Shown here: positions 1-5,412 of the stretch, piece after piece
How the letters are laid out: every line of letters starts with the position of its first letter
How positions within the stretch are numbered: the first letter of the stretch is position 1
Assembly: GCA_022561355.1 (NCBI GenBank)
Contig: JADFRJ010000117.1
Location: forward strand, 1-7,191
Length of the DNA stretch: 7,191 bases
Reading direction: 5' to 3'
Source of the DNA: Chloroflexota bacterium
Lineage (GTDB): Bacteria > Chloroflexota > Dehalococcoidia > DSTF01 > RBG-16-68-14
Program-made: the position numbers and the translations under genes
Notes under the pieces: generated by a model
Database searches by the model: none
Seen by the model: only the letters and a program-made list of their open reading frames with translations
What the model was told of the DNA's origin: nothing

Positions 1-192
1 GGCGCGGACGCGTTCGTGAGTTGGAACGATCTCGTTTCGGCTGCGCACACCGACGCGGCGACGCTCGACCTTGTCGAGCGCATCGTCATCGACGAGCTAT
101 CGGTCGCGGAGGCTACTAAGGCGACGATGGCCGAGCTGGGCCCCGACCCCTACTACGACAGCACGCTGCTCAGCTACCCGCCGGAGGACTGA
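1..192 (+). CDS. C-terminal 63 residues of a protein of unknown function (5' end outside window)
   Basis: Frame 1 is open from the window edge to a TGA at 190-192. The visible part is acidic and probably helical (LDLVERIVIDELSVAEATKA), and ends in a polar tail, YYDSTLLSYPPED. I do not recognise the family. The segment from LDLVERI to MAEL loosely recalls the last helices of extracellular solute-binding proteins, but that is only an impression. Codon use is GC-rich at third positions, as in proS, which supports real coding. The last 25 bases including the stop recur with four mismatches at 1232-1256, beyond the next gene. No hairpin with a T-run follows the stop; only a 10-base palindrome, AACGGCCGTT, lies at 205-214. 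Confidence 0.6.
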   Translation, partial: GADAFVSWNDLVSAAHTDAATLDLVERIVIDELSVAEATKATMAELGPDPYYDSTLLSYPPED

Positions 193-193
193 G
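169..193 (+). repeat. Direct repeat, copy 1 (3' end of first gene)
   Basis: These 25 bases encode the C-terminal LSYPPED and the TGA stop. They match 1232-1256 at 21 of 25 positions (mismatches at repeat positions 12, 15, 16 and 23). The two copies lie in the same orientation on either side of the 376-1134 gene. Two of the differences are synonymous and one is TGA versus TAA, which fits descent of two gene ends from a common coding sequence rather than a transposon end. Confidence 0.55.
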
Positions 194-364
194 TCTACGG
201 GAGCAACGGCCGTTTCGGGGTTGTAGAGCAGCAGATCGTCTAACTCCTGAAATTCGATGAACCCGTCGACGGTCATTCCCCAGCTTGTACGCCGCTGATC
301 CCACCACTTGAGATGATGACGGCGAATGCAGCGTCTGTCCGACTGGTGTCAGGCTCTTCCCGAT

Positions 365-371
365 AGGAAGG
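365..371 (+). promoter_or_regulatory. Shine-Dalgarno AGGAAGG that fixes a TTG start
   Basis: AGGAAGG lies 4 bases upstream of the TTG at 376. No ATG or GTG in this frame lies near the start of the hydrophobic segment, so this site supports TTG 376 as the start of the following gene. Confidence 0.55.
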
Positions 372-375
372 CCAA

Positions 376-1134
376 TTGCGCTTGCCGATAAGAGCAACAA
401 GAACAGTGCGAATTCTCGACCTAGCTTTGGCAATTGGTGCCGTGACGGTGATAGGCGTCGCGGTTTGGGTCTTTGTCCTAGGAGGTTTATCAGGCGAGTC
501 TGAGTCAATAGCTTCCCAGCCGCCAGCGTCAGAAGCAGATGGTCTTTCGAACGTGATGGGGAACCGACTGAACTGCGACGCGATTCGCGGTACTGACTAC
601 TTTAGCCCGGAAGAGCGCACTTGGTTCTTGAACAAATGCACTGGGCAGTCGACCAGCCTAGCTTCTCCGCCGCCGTCACCGGCAACGCTCTTATCAGACG
701 AACCCACGCCAGCGCCACAGATTGTGCCTGCAAGTATCCAACTTTCGCCGTCGCAACGGACGGCCCAAGAGCCAGAGGAGCCTGCACGGCTATCAACACC
801 TGCCTCTCCAACGCGTACTCCAGCACCAGTGGAACCGTTCCCCGCGCCTACTCCTCAAGCACAGCCTCCGTCGGTTTCAAGGCAAGACCTTGTAGACTAC
901 GCCCACTACTTCTACTGTAGGTACATGTACGGCGGCTACGGCCCTTGGACGGCCCCCATTTGTCAGCCAGGCAACACCGACTGTGGCGGCGAGTGCTCGT
1001 GCATCGTCGATGCGATGTTGTACAACTTCACGTTGGAGCAAATTGCTACTCAGGGCCCCGCAGCGACAGAAAACTACCTAGCCGCCGACATACAGTCGTG
1101 CATAACTCGCTATCAGCCAGCCCCGCTGCAATAG
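376..1134 (+). CDS. Membrane-anchored, proline-rich, cysteine-rich extracytoplasmic protein
   Basis: This 252-residue protein starts at TTG behind AGGAAGG. A short basic N-terminus (Arg2, Arg6, Arg9, Arg12) precedes one hydrophobic segment at about residues 15-37, so it is probably an uncleaved signal anchor with the rest outside the membrane. Residues 63-88 hold a compact motif, NRLNCDAIRGTDY followed by SPEERTWFLNKC, with two cysteines (67 and 88) that could pair. I associate this motif with secreted Chloroflexota proteins. Residues 95-168 are a Pro/Thr/Ser/Ala-rich linker of low complexity. Residues 170-245 form a second Cys-rich domain with Cys181, 196, 203, 207, 209 and 242. Its DCGGECSCIVDAMLYNFTLEQ stretch follows a CxCxxD...FTxEQ pattern seen in small secreted bacterial proteins. 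Composition is less GC-rich than in the SDR and proS genes. Role unknown; a cell-surface or envelope function is inferred. Confidence 0.75.
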   Translation: MRLPIRATRTVRILDLALAIGAVTVIGVAVWVFVLGGLSGESESIASQPPASEADGLSNVMGNRLNCDAIRGTDYFSPEERTWFLNKCTGQSTSLASPPPSPATLLSDEPTPAPQIVPASIQLSPSQRTAQEPEEPARLSTPASPTRTPAPVEPFPAPTPQAQPPSVSRQDLVDYAHYFYCRYMYGGYGPWTAPICQPGNTDCGGECSCIVDAMLYNFTLEQIATQGPAATENYLAADIQSCITRYQPAPLQ

Positions 1135-1175
1135 CGCTCTTCGTCGCGGCGTGCGGAGGTGGTGCGCCCGCCTGA
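1098..1175 (+). other. Lipobox-like short reading frame, possible relic of a lipoprotein 5' end
   Basis: A 25-codon frame from GTG 1098 to TGA 1173-1175 overlaps the end of the previous gene in another frame. It ends in AAIALFVAACGGGAPA, which looks like a signal-peptide core plus lipobox (L-x-A-A-C) with the lipidated Cys at 1152-1154 and a Gly-rich tether. It then stops at once. It has no basic N-region and no clear ribosome site, so it is not a working lipoprotein gene as it stands. It may be chance, or the stump of a gene whose 3' end survives at 1226-1255. Confidence 0.2.
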
Positions 1176-1225
1176 GCTGCATGGCACCGCTAGGCTCCCC
1201 TTCTCTCTGTAGTCCGGGCGGCGGC

Positions 1226-1255
1226 GATGTACTCAGCTACCCACCACAGGACTAA
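1226..1255 (+). pseudogene. Possible 3' remnant of a paralogue of the first gene
   Basis: Read in frame 2 this gives DVLSYPPQD and then TAA, close to the TLLSYPPED/TGA end of the gene at 1-192. An ATG at 1181 is in the same frame, but the resulting 24-codon peptide (MAPLGSPSLCSPGGG then the repeat) looks non-functional. It is best read as a leftover C-terminal end from a duplicated or disrupted gene. The match is short, so chance cannot be excluded. Confidence 0.35.
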
Positions 1256-1256
1256 G
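1232..1256 (+). repeat. Direct repeat, copy 2
   Basis: Partner of 169-193, with 21 of 25 bases identical and in the same orientation. It lies just outside the 3' end of the minus-strand SDR operon, whose stop is at 1265-1267. The two copies bracket about 1.04 kb that contains the cysteine-rich protein gene. Confidence 0.55.
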
Positions 1257-1264
1257 CCTCATCG

Positions 1265-2101
1265 TTACCCGCCTAGGCTCATCCCCACGCTGGGCCGCAC
1301 GAGCACTTCGTCGACCTGTACCGACGGCGGCTGCTGGACGGCGTACAGCACTGCGTTGGCGATGTCGTCCGCGGAGAGGAAAACGCCGGGGTGGTCGCGC
1401 AGGACACGCTCGACGCCGGCCGCCGGCAGGTACTCGCCGTGTTTCACGCCCTCTTCATCGGCATCGAGGCCGAGCGCCTTGGCGGCGTTGGTCAGGACCT
1501 CCTGCGGCATTGTCCGTCCGAAGTTGGTCAGCGTGCCGCCCGGCATGACCACGGTCACGCGGATGTTGGCGCTATGGACCTCCTGGCGCAGGCCATCGCT
1601 GATGGCGTTCACGGCGTGTTTGGTGGCGCTGTAGACCTGACCTGAGTCGCCGGTTGAGCGCGCGGCAACGCTGGAGATATTGACGATGCTGCCGCCCGGC
1701 GGGTCGTTCGCTCTCATGGCACGGATGGCCTCACGGCAGCCGATCAGGAGCGCGAGCACGTTGGTCTCCAGCATCTCTCGCCACTCCTCCACCTTGCCGT
1801 CGCTGATGTTGCCGGGATAGCTGACGCCGGCGTTGTTCACCATGATGTCCAGCCTGCCGAAATCGGACACGGCCGCGTCGACGAGTGCCGCGACCTGCGT
1901 TTCGTCGCGCACGTCCATGGTCTGCGTCAGCGCCTTGCCGCCCTGCTTGGTGATGATGCCGGCGACCTCTTCGAGCGCGGCGGCTTTGCGCCCGCCGATA
2001 GCGACGGGCGCGCCCTCCGCAGCCAGCGCGATCGCGGTCGCCCGTCCGATTCCGCTGCTGCCGCCCGTGATTACGGCTACTTTGCCATCAAGCTTCCCCA
2101 T
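1265..2101 (-). CDS. Short-chain dehydrogenase/reductase (classical SDR), probably NADP(H)-preferring
   Basis: This is a cytosolic Rossmann-fold oxidoreductase of 278 residues, slightly longer than the usual ~250. Landmarks are all present: LDGKVAVITGGSSGIG with the TGxxxGxG cofactor loop at 12-19; Asp63 in MDVRD; NNAG at 89-92; Asn114 (ETNV); catalytic Ser144; Tyr157 and Lys161 in YSATK; and PGG at 187-189. The second beta strand ends in GGRK, and Arg38 suggests NADP(H). The start is the ATG at 2099-2101, with AGGGAGG 6 bases upstream (2108-2114 on the plus strand). The same frame stays open further 5', but that part is the overlapping upstream gene in another frame. Residues 195-245 and the C-terminus are longer than average and probably form the substrate lid. 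Substrate cannot be told from sequence. It overlaps the upstream SDR gene by 14 bases. Confidence 0.9.
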   Translation of the reverse strand: MGKLDGKVAVITGGSSGIGRATAIALAAEGAPVAIGGRKAAALEEVAGIITKQGGKALTQTMDVRDETQVAALVDAAVSDFGRLDIMVNNAGVSYPGNISDGKVEEWREMLETNVLALLIGCREAIRAMRANDPPGGSIVNISSVAARSTGDSGQVYSATKHAVNAISDGLRQEVHSANIRVTVVMPGGTLTNFGRTMPQEVLTNAAKALGLDADEEGVKHGEYLPAAGVERVLRDHPGVFLSADDIANAVLYAVQQPPSVQVDEVLVRPSVGMSLGG

Positions 2102-2963
2102 GTGGTGCCTCCCTAATAGGAGGCATCGGCGCCTCCTCCTGTGTCTGCATTCGTGTCGGATCGCTAGCGCGTTGCGTCTGGTGGCGGAACGAGCGACGCC
2201 CGATCGCGTCCATGATCGAGGGCATGACGCTCTTGATCGCGATGCCAAGCCGCAACGGCTTGTACGGTAGCACTTCTGGCGTGGGACGCTTCGCACAGGC
2301 GACGATCTTCCGCGCAACGTGCTCGGCCGACTGCGTTGGCCCGTGCGGCCCCACGGAGCCGCCTTCAGCGAGATGGGCCGCTTGGAAGAACTTGGTGCGC
2401 GTGCCGATAGGCAGCACGACGCTCGCGTGGATGCCCGCGTCCGCAACTTCCGCGCGCAGCGAGTCCGTGAGCGCGACGATGGCGTGCTTCGTCGCGGAGT
2501 AGGCGCCGATGCCCGGGTAAGCGATCTTGCCGGCCGCCGACGCGACGTTGATGATGTGCCCCGAACCTTGGCGGCGCATGATGGGCAGGACGGCCTGCAT
2601 GCCGAACAGCACGCTGAGGACGTTCGTCTCCCACAGCTCCTGGAACTCGCGCTCAGTTGTCTGTTCTATCGTGGCGCCGTAGCCGTAGCCGGCGTTGTTG
2701 ACGAGGATGTCGACGCGTCCGAAGCTATCGACCGCCGTCTGGACCATGCGGTCGACCTGCTCGCGCTGCGAGACGTCGGTATGAACGCTGACCGTCTCTC
2801 CGCCTAGGTCGCGCACGATAGCGGCGGTCTCTTCCAACGGCTCGGCCTGGATGTCCGAGATGACCGTCTTCGCGCCTTCCGCGGCGAAGAGGCGGGCCAT
2901 CTCCCGGCCCATGCCACTGGCCGCGCCCGTGATGATGACGACCTGGTCCTTCAGGTTCGGCAG
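2088..2963 (-). CDS. Short-chain dehydrogenase/reductase (classical SDR), probably NAD(H)-preferring, CTG start
   Basis: This is a 291-residue SDR when read from CTG 2961-2963. That start is chosen because AAGGAGG lies 5 bases upstream and because translation then begins LPNLKDQVVIITGAASGMG, the standard SDR N-terminus. The first in-frame ATG (2910-2912) falls inside the cofactor loop and would remove TGxxxG. An in-frame TAA at 3009-3011 limits extension, and no ATG, GTG or TTG occurs between. Landmarks are TGAASGMG 12-19, Asp37 at the end of beta 2 (NAD preference), Asp63, NNAG 89-92, Asn114, Ser142, Tyr155 and Lys159 (YSATK). Residues 258-291 are a polar, probably disordered tail that runs over the ribosome site and first codons of the second SDR gene, so translation of the two is likely coupled. 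Substrate unknown. Confidence 0.87.
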   Translation of the reverse strand: MPNLKDQVVIITGAASGMGREMARLFAAEGAKTVISDIQAEPLEETAAIVRDLGGETVSVHTDVSQREQVDRMVQTAVDSFGRVDILVNNAGYGYGATIEQTTEREFQELWETNVLSVLFGMQAVLPIMRRQGSGHIINVASAAGKIAYPGIGAYSATKHAIVALTDSLRAEVADAGIHASVVLPIGTRTKFFQAAHLAEGGSVGPHGPTQSAEHVARKIVACAKRPTPEVLPYKPLRLGIAIKSVMPSIMDAIGRRSFRHQTQRASDPTRMQTQEEAPMPPIREAPHGEA

Positions 2964-2968
2964 GGGAG

Positions 2969-2975
2969 CCTCCTT
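2969..2975 (-). promoter_or_regulatory. Perfect Shine-Dalgarno AAGGAGG supporting a CTG start
   Basis: AAGGAGG on the minus strand ends 5 bases before the CTG at 2963-2961. It is the strongest ribosome site in the window and is the main evidence for initiation at a non-standard codon. Confidence 0.7.
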
Positions 2976-3000
2976 GCGTTCCGAGTTGTCCAGCCTGCGT

Positions 3001-3029
3001 ATTATAGTTTAGGTACGAATCGAACGGAA
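3001..3029 (-). promoter_or_regulatory. Promoter for the SDR operon with consensus -10
   Basis: On the minus strand a perfect TATAAT occupies 3006-3001. The -35 region at 17 bases spacing (3029-3024) reads TTCCGT, a poor match to TTGACA, so an activator or an alternative -35 may be needed. A start near 2994 would give a leader of about 30 bases before the CTG codon, ending with the AAGGAGG. A 12-base inverted repeat (3030-3062) abuts the -35 region on its upstream side and could be an operator. Confidence 0.5.
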
Positions 3030-3062
3030 GCGACGTTTCGCTCACGCGATGCGAAGCGTCGC
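3030..3062. repeat. Inverted repeat, 12-base arms, next to SDR promoter
   Basis: Arms GCGACGTTTCGC (3030-3041) and GCGAAGCGTCGC (3051-3062) are complementary at 11 of 12 positions, the exception being a G-T pair, with a 9-base spacer. It could be a stem-loop or a dimeric regulator site. A nested shorter repeat, CGATGCG (3047-3053) with CGCATCG (3062-3068), offers an alternative fold. Confidence 0.55.
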
Positions 3063-3114
3063 GCATCGTGCACGAAAGCTGCACATCTAGAGTTCACTTA
3101 CGATGCGGTAGCAC

Positions 3115-3126
3115 ACTGGCGCCAGT
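3115..3126. repeat. Perfect 12-base palindrome
   Basis: ACTGGCGCCAGT is its own reverse complement. It shares its last two bases with the hairpin that follows. Its compact two-fold symmetry is compatible with a dimeric DNA-binding protein; no regulator is identified. Confidence 0.45.
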
Positions 3127-3149
3127 AGTTTCCGCGAAGCGGAAACTAC
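3125..3149. repeat. Perfect hairpin, 11-base stem with GAA loop
   Basis: GTAGTTTCCGC (3125-3135), loop GAA, GCGGAAACTAC (3139-3149). The apex GCGAAGC is a heptamer known to form an unusually stable DNA mini-hairpin. No T-run follows on either strand, so it is not a standard rho-independent terminator. It lies 41 bases before proS and may be part of a repetitive extragenic palindrome. Confidence 0.7.
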
Positions 3150-3152
3150 ACT

Positions 3153-3172
3153 TGCGATGCAACGGCATCGCA
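3153..3172. repeat. Perfect hairpin, 8-base stem with AACG loop
   Basis: TGCGATGC (3153-3160), loop AACG, GCATCGCA (3165-3172). The core GCGATGC is repeated in this intergenic region at 3046-3052 and, in reverse or shortened form, at 3061-3067 and 3101-3106. It ends 17 bases before the proS start, so in mRNA it could influence ribosome access. Confidence 0.6.
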
Positions 3173-3189
3173 CGTAGGCTGGAATCGAT

Positions 3190-4899
3190 ATGCGACTCTC
3201 GAAGCTGATTGCCAGTACGCTGCGCGAAGCGCCCTCAGAGGCTGAGACGCCCGGCCACCAACTGCTGCTGCGCGCCGGGCTGATCCAGCAGCTTGCGGCC
3301 GGAATCTACAGCTTCCTGCCGCTGGGCTGGCGCGCCATGCGCAAGCTGGAGCAGGTGATCCGGGAGGAGATGGACGCCATTGGCGGGCAGGAAGTTCACA
3401 TGCCCGTCCTCCAGCCCGTCGAGTTGTGGGCGGAGTCGGGACGGCTGGAGACGTACATCCCGCCGCTGCTGATCGTGAAGGACCGCCGCGACCGCGAACT
3501 GGCCCTGGGCCCGACGCACGAGGAGGTCGTCACAGACCTCTTCCGGAAGCAGGTACAGAGCTATCGGAACATGCCGGCGCTGGTCTACCAGATCCAGAAC
3601 AAGTTCCGGAACGAGGTCCGCGCCCGGGGCGGCCTGATCCGGCTGCGCGAGTTCATCATGAAGGATATGTACTCATTCGACGCCGACTGGGACGGGCTGG
3701 ACAAGAGCTATGACGCTATCTTCAGCGCGTATGTAAAGCTGTTCAAGCGCCTGTCGTTACCCGCGATCCCCGTGGACGCCGACTCCGGGGCGATCGGCGG
3801 GAAGGACAGCGAAGAGTTCATGTATCTGACGGAGGTCGGCGAGGACACGGTCTTGATCTGCAACGAATGCGGCTACGCCGCGAACACGGAAAAAGCGGAC
3901 CATCGCAAGCTGGCGCTGCCCGAGGAAGCGCTCGCCGACCTCGAGGAGGTCGCGACGCCAGGGATTAAGACAATAGAGGCCCTGGCCGAGTTTCTGAAGG
4001 TTGGCCCTGAACGGACGCTGAAGGCCGTTTTCTACGCGGCCGACGGCGAGTTGGTGTTCGTCGCCATTCGCGGCGACCTGGAGGTGAACGAGACGAAGCT
4101 GCGCAACGCGCTCGGCGGCGCGGAGCTGCGGCTGATGGACGACAAGGAGGTCGCGGCGGCCGGGCTGGTCGCCGGGTCGGCGTCGCCCGTTGGGCTGAAA
4201 GAGCTGGCGAAGCGTGAAGTGCGCATCGTAGCGGACGACACAGTGCTCAGCTCGCCCAACCTCGTCGCCGGGGCAAACAAGGCCGACGCCCACCTGCGGA
4301 ACGTCAACTACGAGCGCGACTGGCAGGCCGACATCGTGACCGACATCTCCGAGGCGGGCGAGGGCGACGCCTGCGCCCGCTGCGAAGGCGGGACGTTCGA
4401 CGCGAAACGCGGCATCGAGATCGGGCACGTGTTCAAGCTGGGCACGGTCTACACGGAGAAGCTGGGGGCGAAGTTCCTCGACGCCGAGGGCAAGCAGCAG
4501 GTCGCCGTGATGGGCTGCTACGGGATCGGCGTCGATCGCTTGCTGGCCGCCATCATCGAGGAGAACCACGATGAGAACGGCATCGTTTGGCCGAAGAGCA
4601 TCGCACCGTTCGCCGTCCACATCGTCGCGCTCAACCCGGACAAGGAGGGCGTCAGCGAGGCGGCGGAGCGGCTGTACGACGAGCTGCGCGAGCGCGGCGT
4701 CGATGTGCTTTACGACGACCGCGAGGAGTCGGCCGGCGTGAAGTTCGCGGACGCGGACCTGCTGGGCATGCCGCTGCGCGTCACCGTCAGCCCTCGCAAT
4801 CTGAAGCAGGGCTCGGTCGAGATAAAGGGCCGCTCAGAGGCGGACGCGGAGATGGTGCCGCTGTCAGAAGCGGTGGAGCGGCTGGCGGGGATGGCTTAG
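3190..4899 (+). CDS. proS: Prolyl-tRNA synthetase, bacterial type with editing insertion
   Basis: Class II aminoacyl-tRNA synthetase that charges tRNA-Pro with proline in the cytosol. Its 569 residues match the usual bacterial length. The N-terminal catalytic part shows GPTHEE at 107-112, motif 2 around FRNEVR (139-144) with REFIMKDMYSFD (153-164), and motif 3 GCYGIGVDRLLAAIIEE (442-458). Between motifs 2 and 3 lies the YbaK-like insertion (about 225-395) that hydrolyses mischarged Ala-tRNA-Pro; Lys278 in RTLKAVF and the RGDLEVNETKL stretch (294-304) fit that domain. It is flanked by two Cys-x-x-Cys pairs (224/227 and 395/398), which could bind a metal. The anticodon-binding domain runs from about 473 to the end. 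The start ATG has only a weak ribosome site (GGCTGGAA). It is transcribed divergently from the SDR operon. No T-box leader is visible. Confidence 0.97.
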   Translation: MRLSKLIASTLREAPSEAETPGHQLLLRAGLIQQLAAGIYSFLPLGWRAMRKLEQVIREEMDAIGGQEVHMPVLQPVELWAESGRLETYIPPLLIVKDRRDRELALGPTHEEVVTDLFRKQVQSYRNMPALVYQIQNKFRNEVRARGGLIRLREFIMKDMYSFDADWDGLDKSYDAIFSAYVKLFKRLSLPAIPVDADSGAIGGKDSEEFMYLTEVGEDTVLICNECGYAANTEKADHRKLALPEEALADLEEVATPGIKTIEALAEFLKVGPERTLKAVFYAADGELVFVAIRGDLEVNETKLRNALGGAELRLMDDKEVAAAGLVAGSASPVGLKELAKREVRIVADDTVLSSPNLVAGANKADAHLRNVNYERDWQADIVTDISEAGEGDACARCEGGTFDAKRGIEIGHVFKLGTVYTEKLGAKFLDAEGKQQVAVMGCYGIGVDRLLAAIIEENHDENGIVWPKSIAPFAVHIVALNPDKEGVSEAAERLYDELRERGVDVLYDDREESAGVKFADADLLGMPLRVTVSPRNLKQGSVEIKGRSEADAEMVPLSEAVERLAGMA

Positions 4900-4904
4900 T
4901 ATCG

Positions 4905-4910
4905 TATACT
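4905..4910 (+). promoter_or_regulatory. Possible -10 element for the DUF488 cassette
   Basis: TATACT (one mismatch to TATAAT) sits just after the proS stop. No recognisable -35 lies 16-18 bases upstream, since that sequence is GC-rich proS coding DNA. If active, transcription would begin near 4917 and the ATG at 4930 would have a leader of only about 13 bases, which fits the lack of a Shine-Dalgarno. Read-through from proS is the alternative. Confidence 0.3.
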
Positions 4911-4929
4911 TCACCTGGGTGCATGGCGT

Positions 4930-5412
4930 ATGGAAATCCTGACGATCGGTCACAGCAACCATCCCATCGAGGGATTCATCGCATTGCTTCGCAAGCATAA
5001 CGTTGAGGTTCTCGCCGATACTCGCAGCAAGCCCTTTAGCGCTAGGTACCCACAGTTCAGCAAGCAGGTTGTCAGTCAACTGCTGGGAGAAGCTGGCATT
5101 CAGTACTATTTCCTCGGCGACAAGATTGGCGGGCGCCCCAGCGACCCGAAGCTCTATGATCCGGAGGGCAATCCCAATTACGATGAGATGGCTCAGACCC
5201 CGGCCTACAAGGAAGGAATCGAGGCCCTGCTAGAGTTGGCCAGAGGAGACCAAAACGTCGCCATTATGTGCAGCGAGGGCGACTATCAGCAGTGCCATCG
5301 ATTCCTGCTCGTCTCGAGATCGCTCGCACTGCTCGATGTGGAGGTGACTCACATCCTCAGAGATGGAACTCTGGAAGAAAACCCAGCGCCGCAGCTAGCA
5401 TTGGACGTGTAA
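4930..5412 (+). CDS. DUF488 family protein, first of a tandem pair
   Basis: A 160-residue soluble protein of the DUF488 family (Pfam PF04343), whose biochemical role is not established. Family landmarks are the N-terminal TIGHSN (5-10) after one short strand; LADTRSKPFSARYPQFS (28-44) with the conserved Asp30 and Arg32; YYFLGDKIGGRP (59-70), the usual Y-x-x-LG-x-x-GGRP segment; and the C-terminal MCSEGDYQQCHR (113-124) with Cys114, Cys122, His123 and Arg124. The last motif looks like an active or metal-binding site. The ATG has no ribosome site. A second ATG at 4923 is out of frame. It follows proS by 30 bases and its stop overlaps the start of the next DUF488 gene (TAATG). Third codon positions are less GC-rich than in proS, hinting at separate acquisition. 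Confidence 0.88.
   Translation: MEILTIGHSNHPIEGFIALLRKHNVEVLADTRSKPFSARYPQFSKQVVSQLLGEAGIQYYFLGDKIGGRPSDPKLYDPEGNPNYDEMAQTPAYKEGIEALLELARGDQNVAIMCSEGDYQQCHRFLLVSRSLALLDVEVTHILRDGTLEENPAPQLALDV

Noticed and set aside
2102..2446. 5' extension of the downstream SDR to a start near 2446
   Set aside because: The extension is Arg/Ser-rich shadow sequence of the upstream SDR. The ATG at 2099-2101 has AGGGAGG at good spacing and gives the standard SDR N-terminus.
3125..3149. Rho-independent terminator
   Set aside because: The stem is strong, but no T-run follows on either strand, and it lies upstream of both divergent genes rather than at a gene end.
2964..3189. T-box riboswitch or other tRNA-sensing leader before proS
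   Set aside because: No conserved T-box element or antiterminator sequence, and no terminator hairpin with a T-run, could be found. The hairpins present are simple perfect palindromes.
3757..4620. Long minus-strand open frame (about 287 codons) inside proS
   Set aside because: It is antisense to strongly conserved catalytic and editing sequence of proS. High GC at third positions commonly leaves such frames open, and its translation shows no family motif.
4923..5000. ATG at 4923 as the cassette start
   Set aside because: It is out of frame with DUF488 and leads into a short shadow frame that ends at about 5000.
5268..5411. Longer version of the second DUF488 protein starting at 5268
   Set aside because: The added 48 residues are out-of-frame translation of the first DUF488 gene. 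TIGYT is expected within the first ten residues, which the ATG at 5412 gives.
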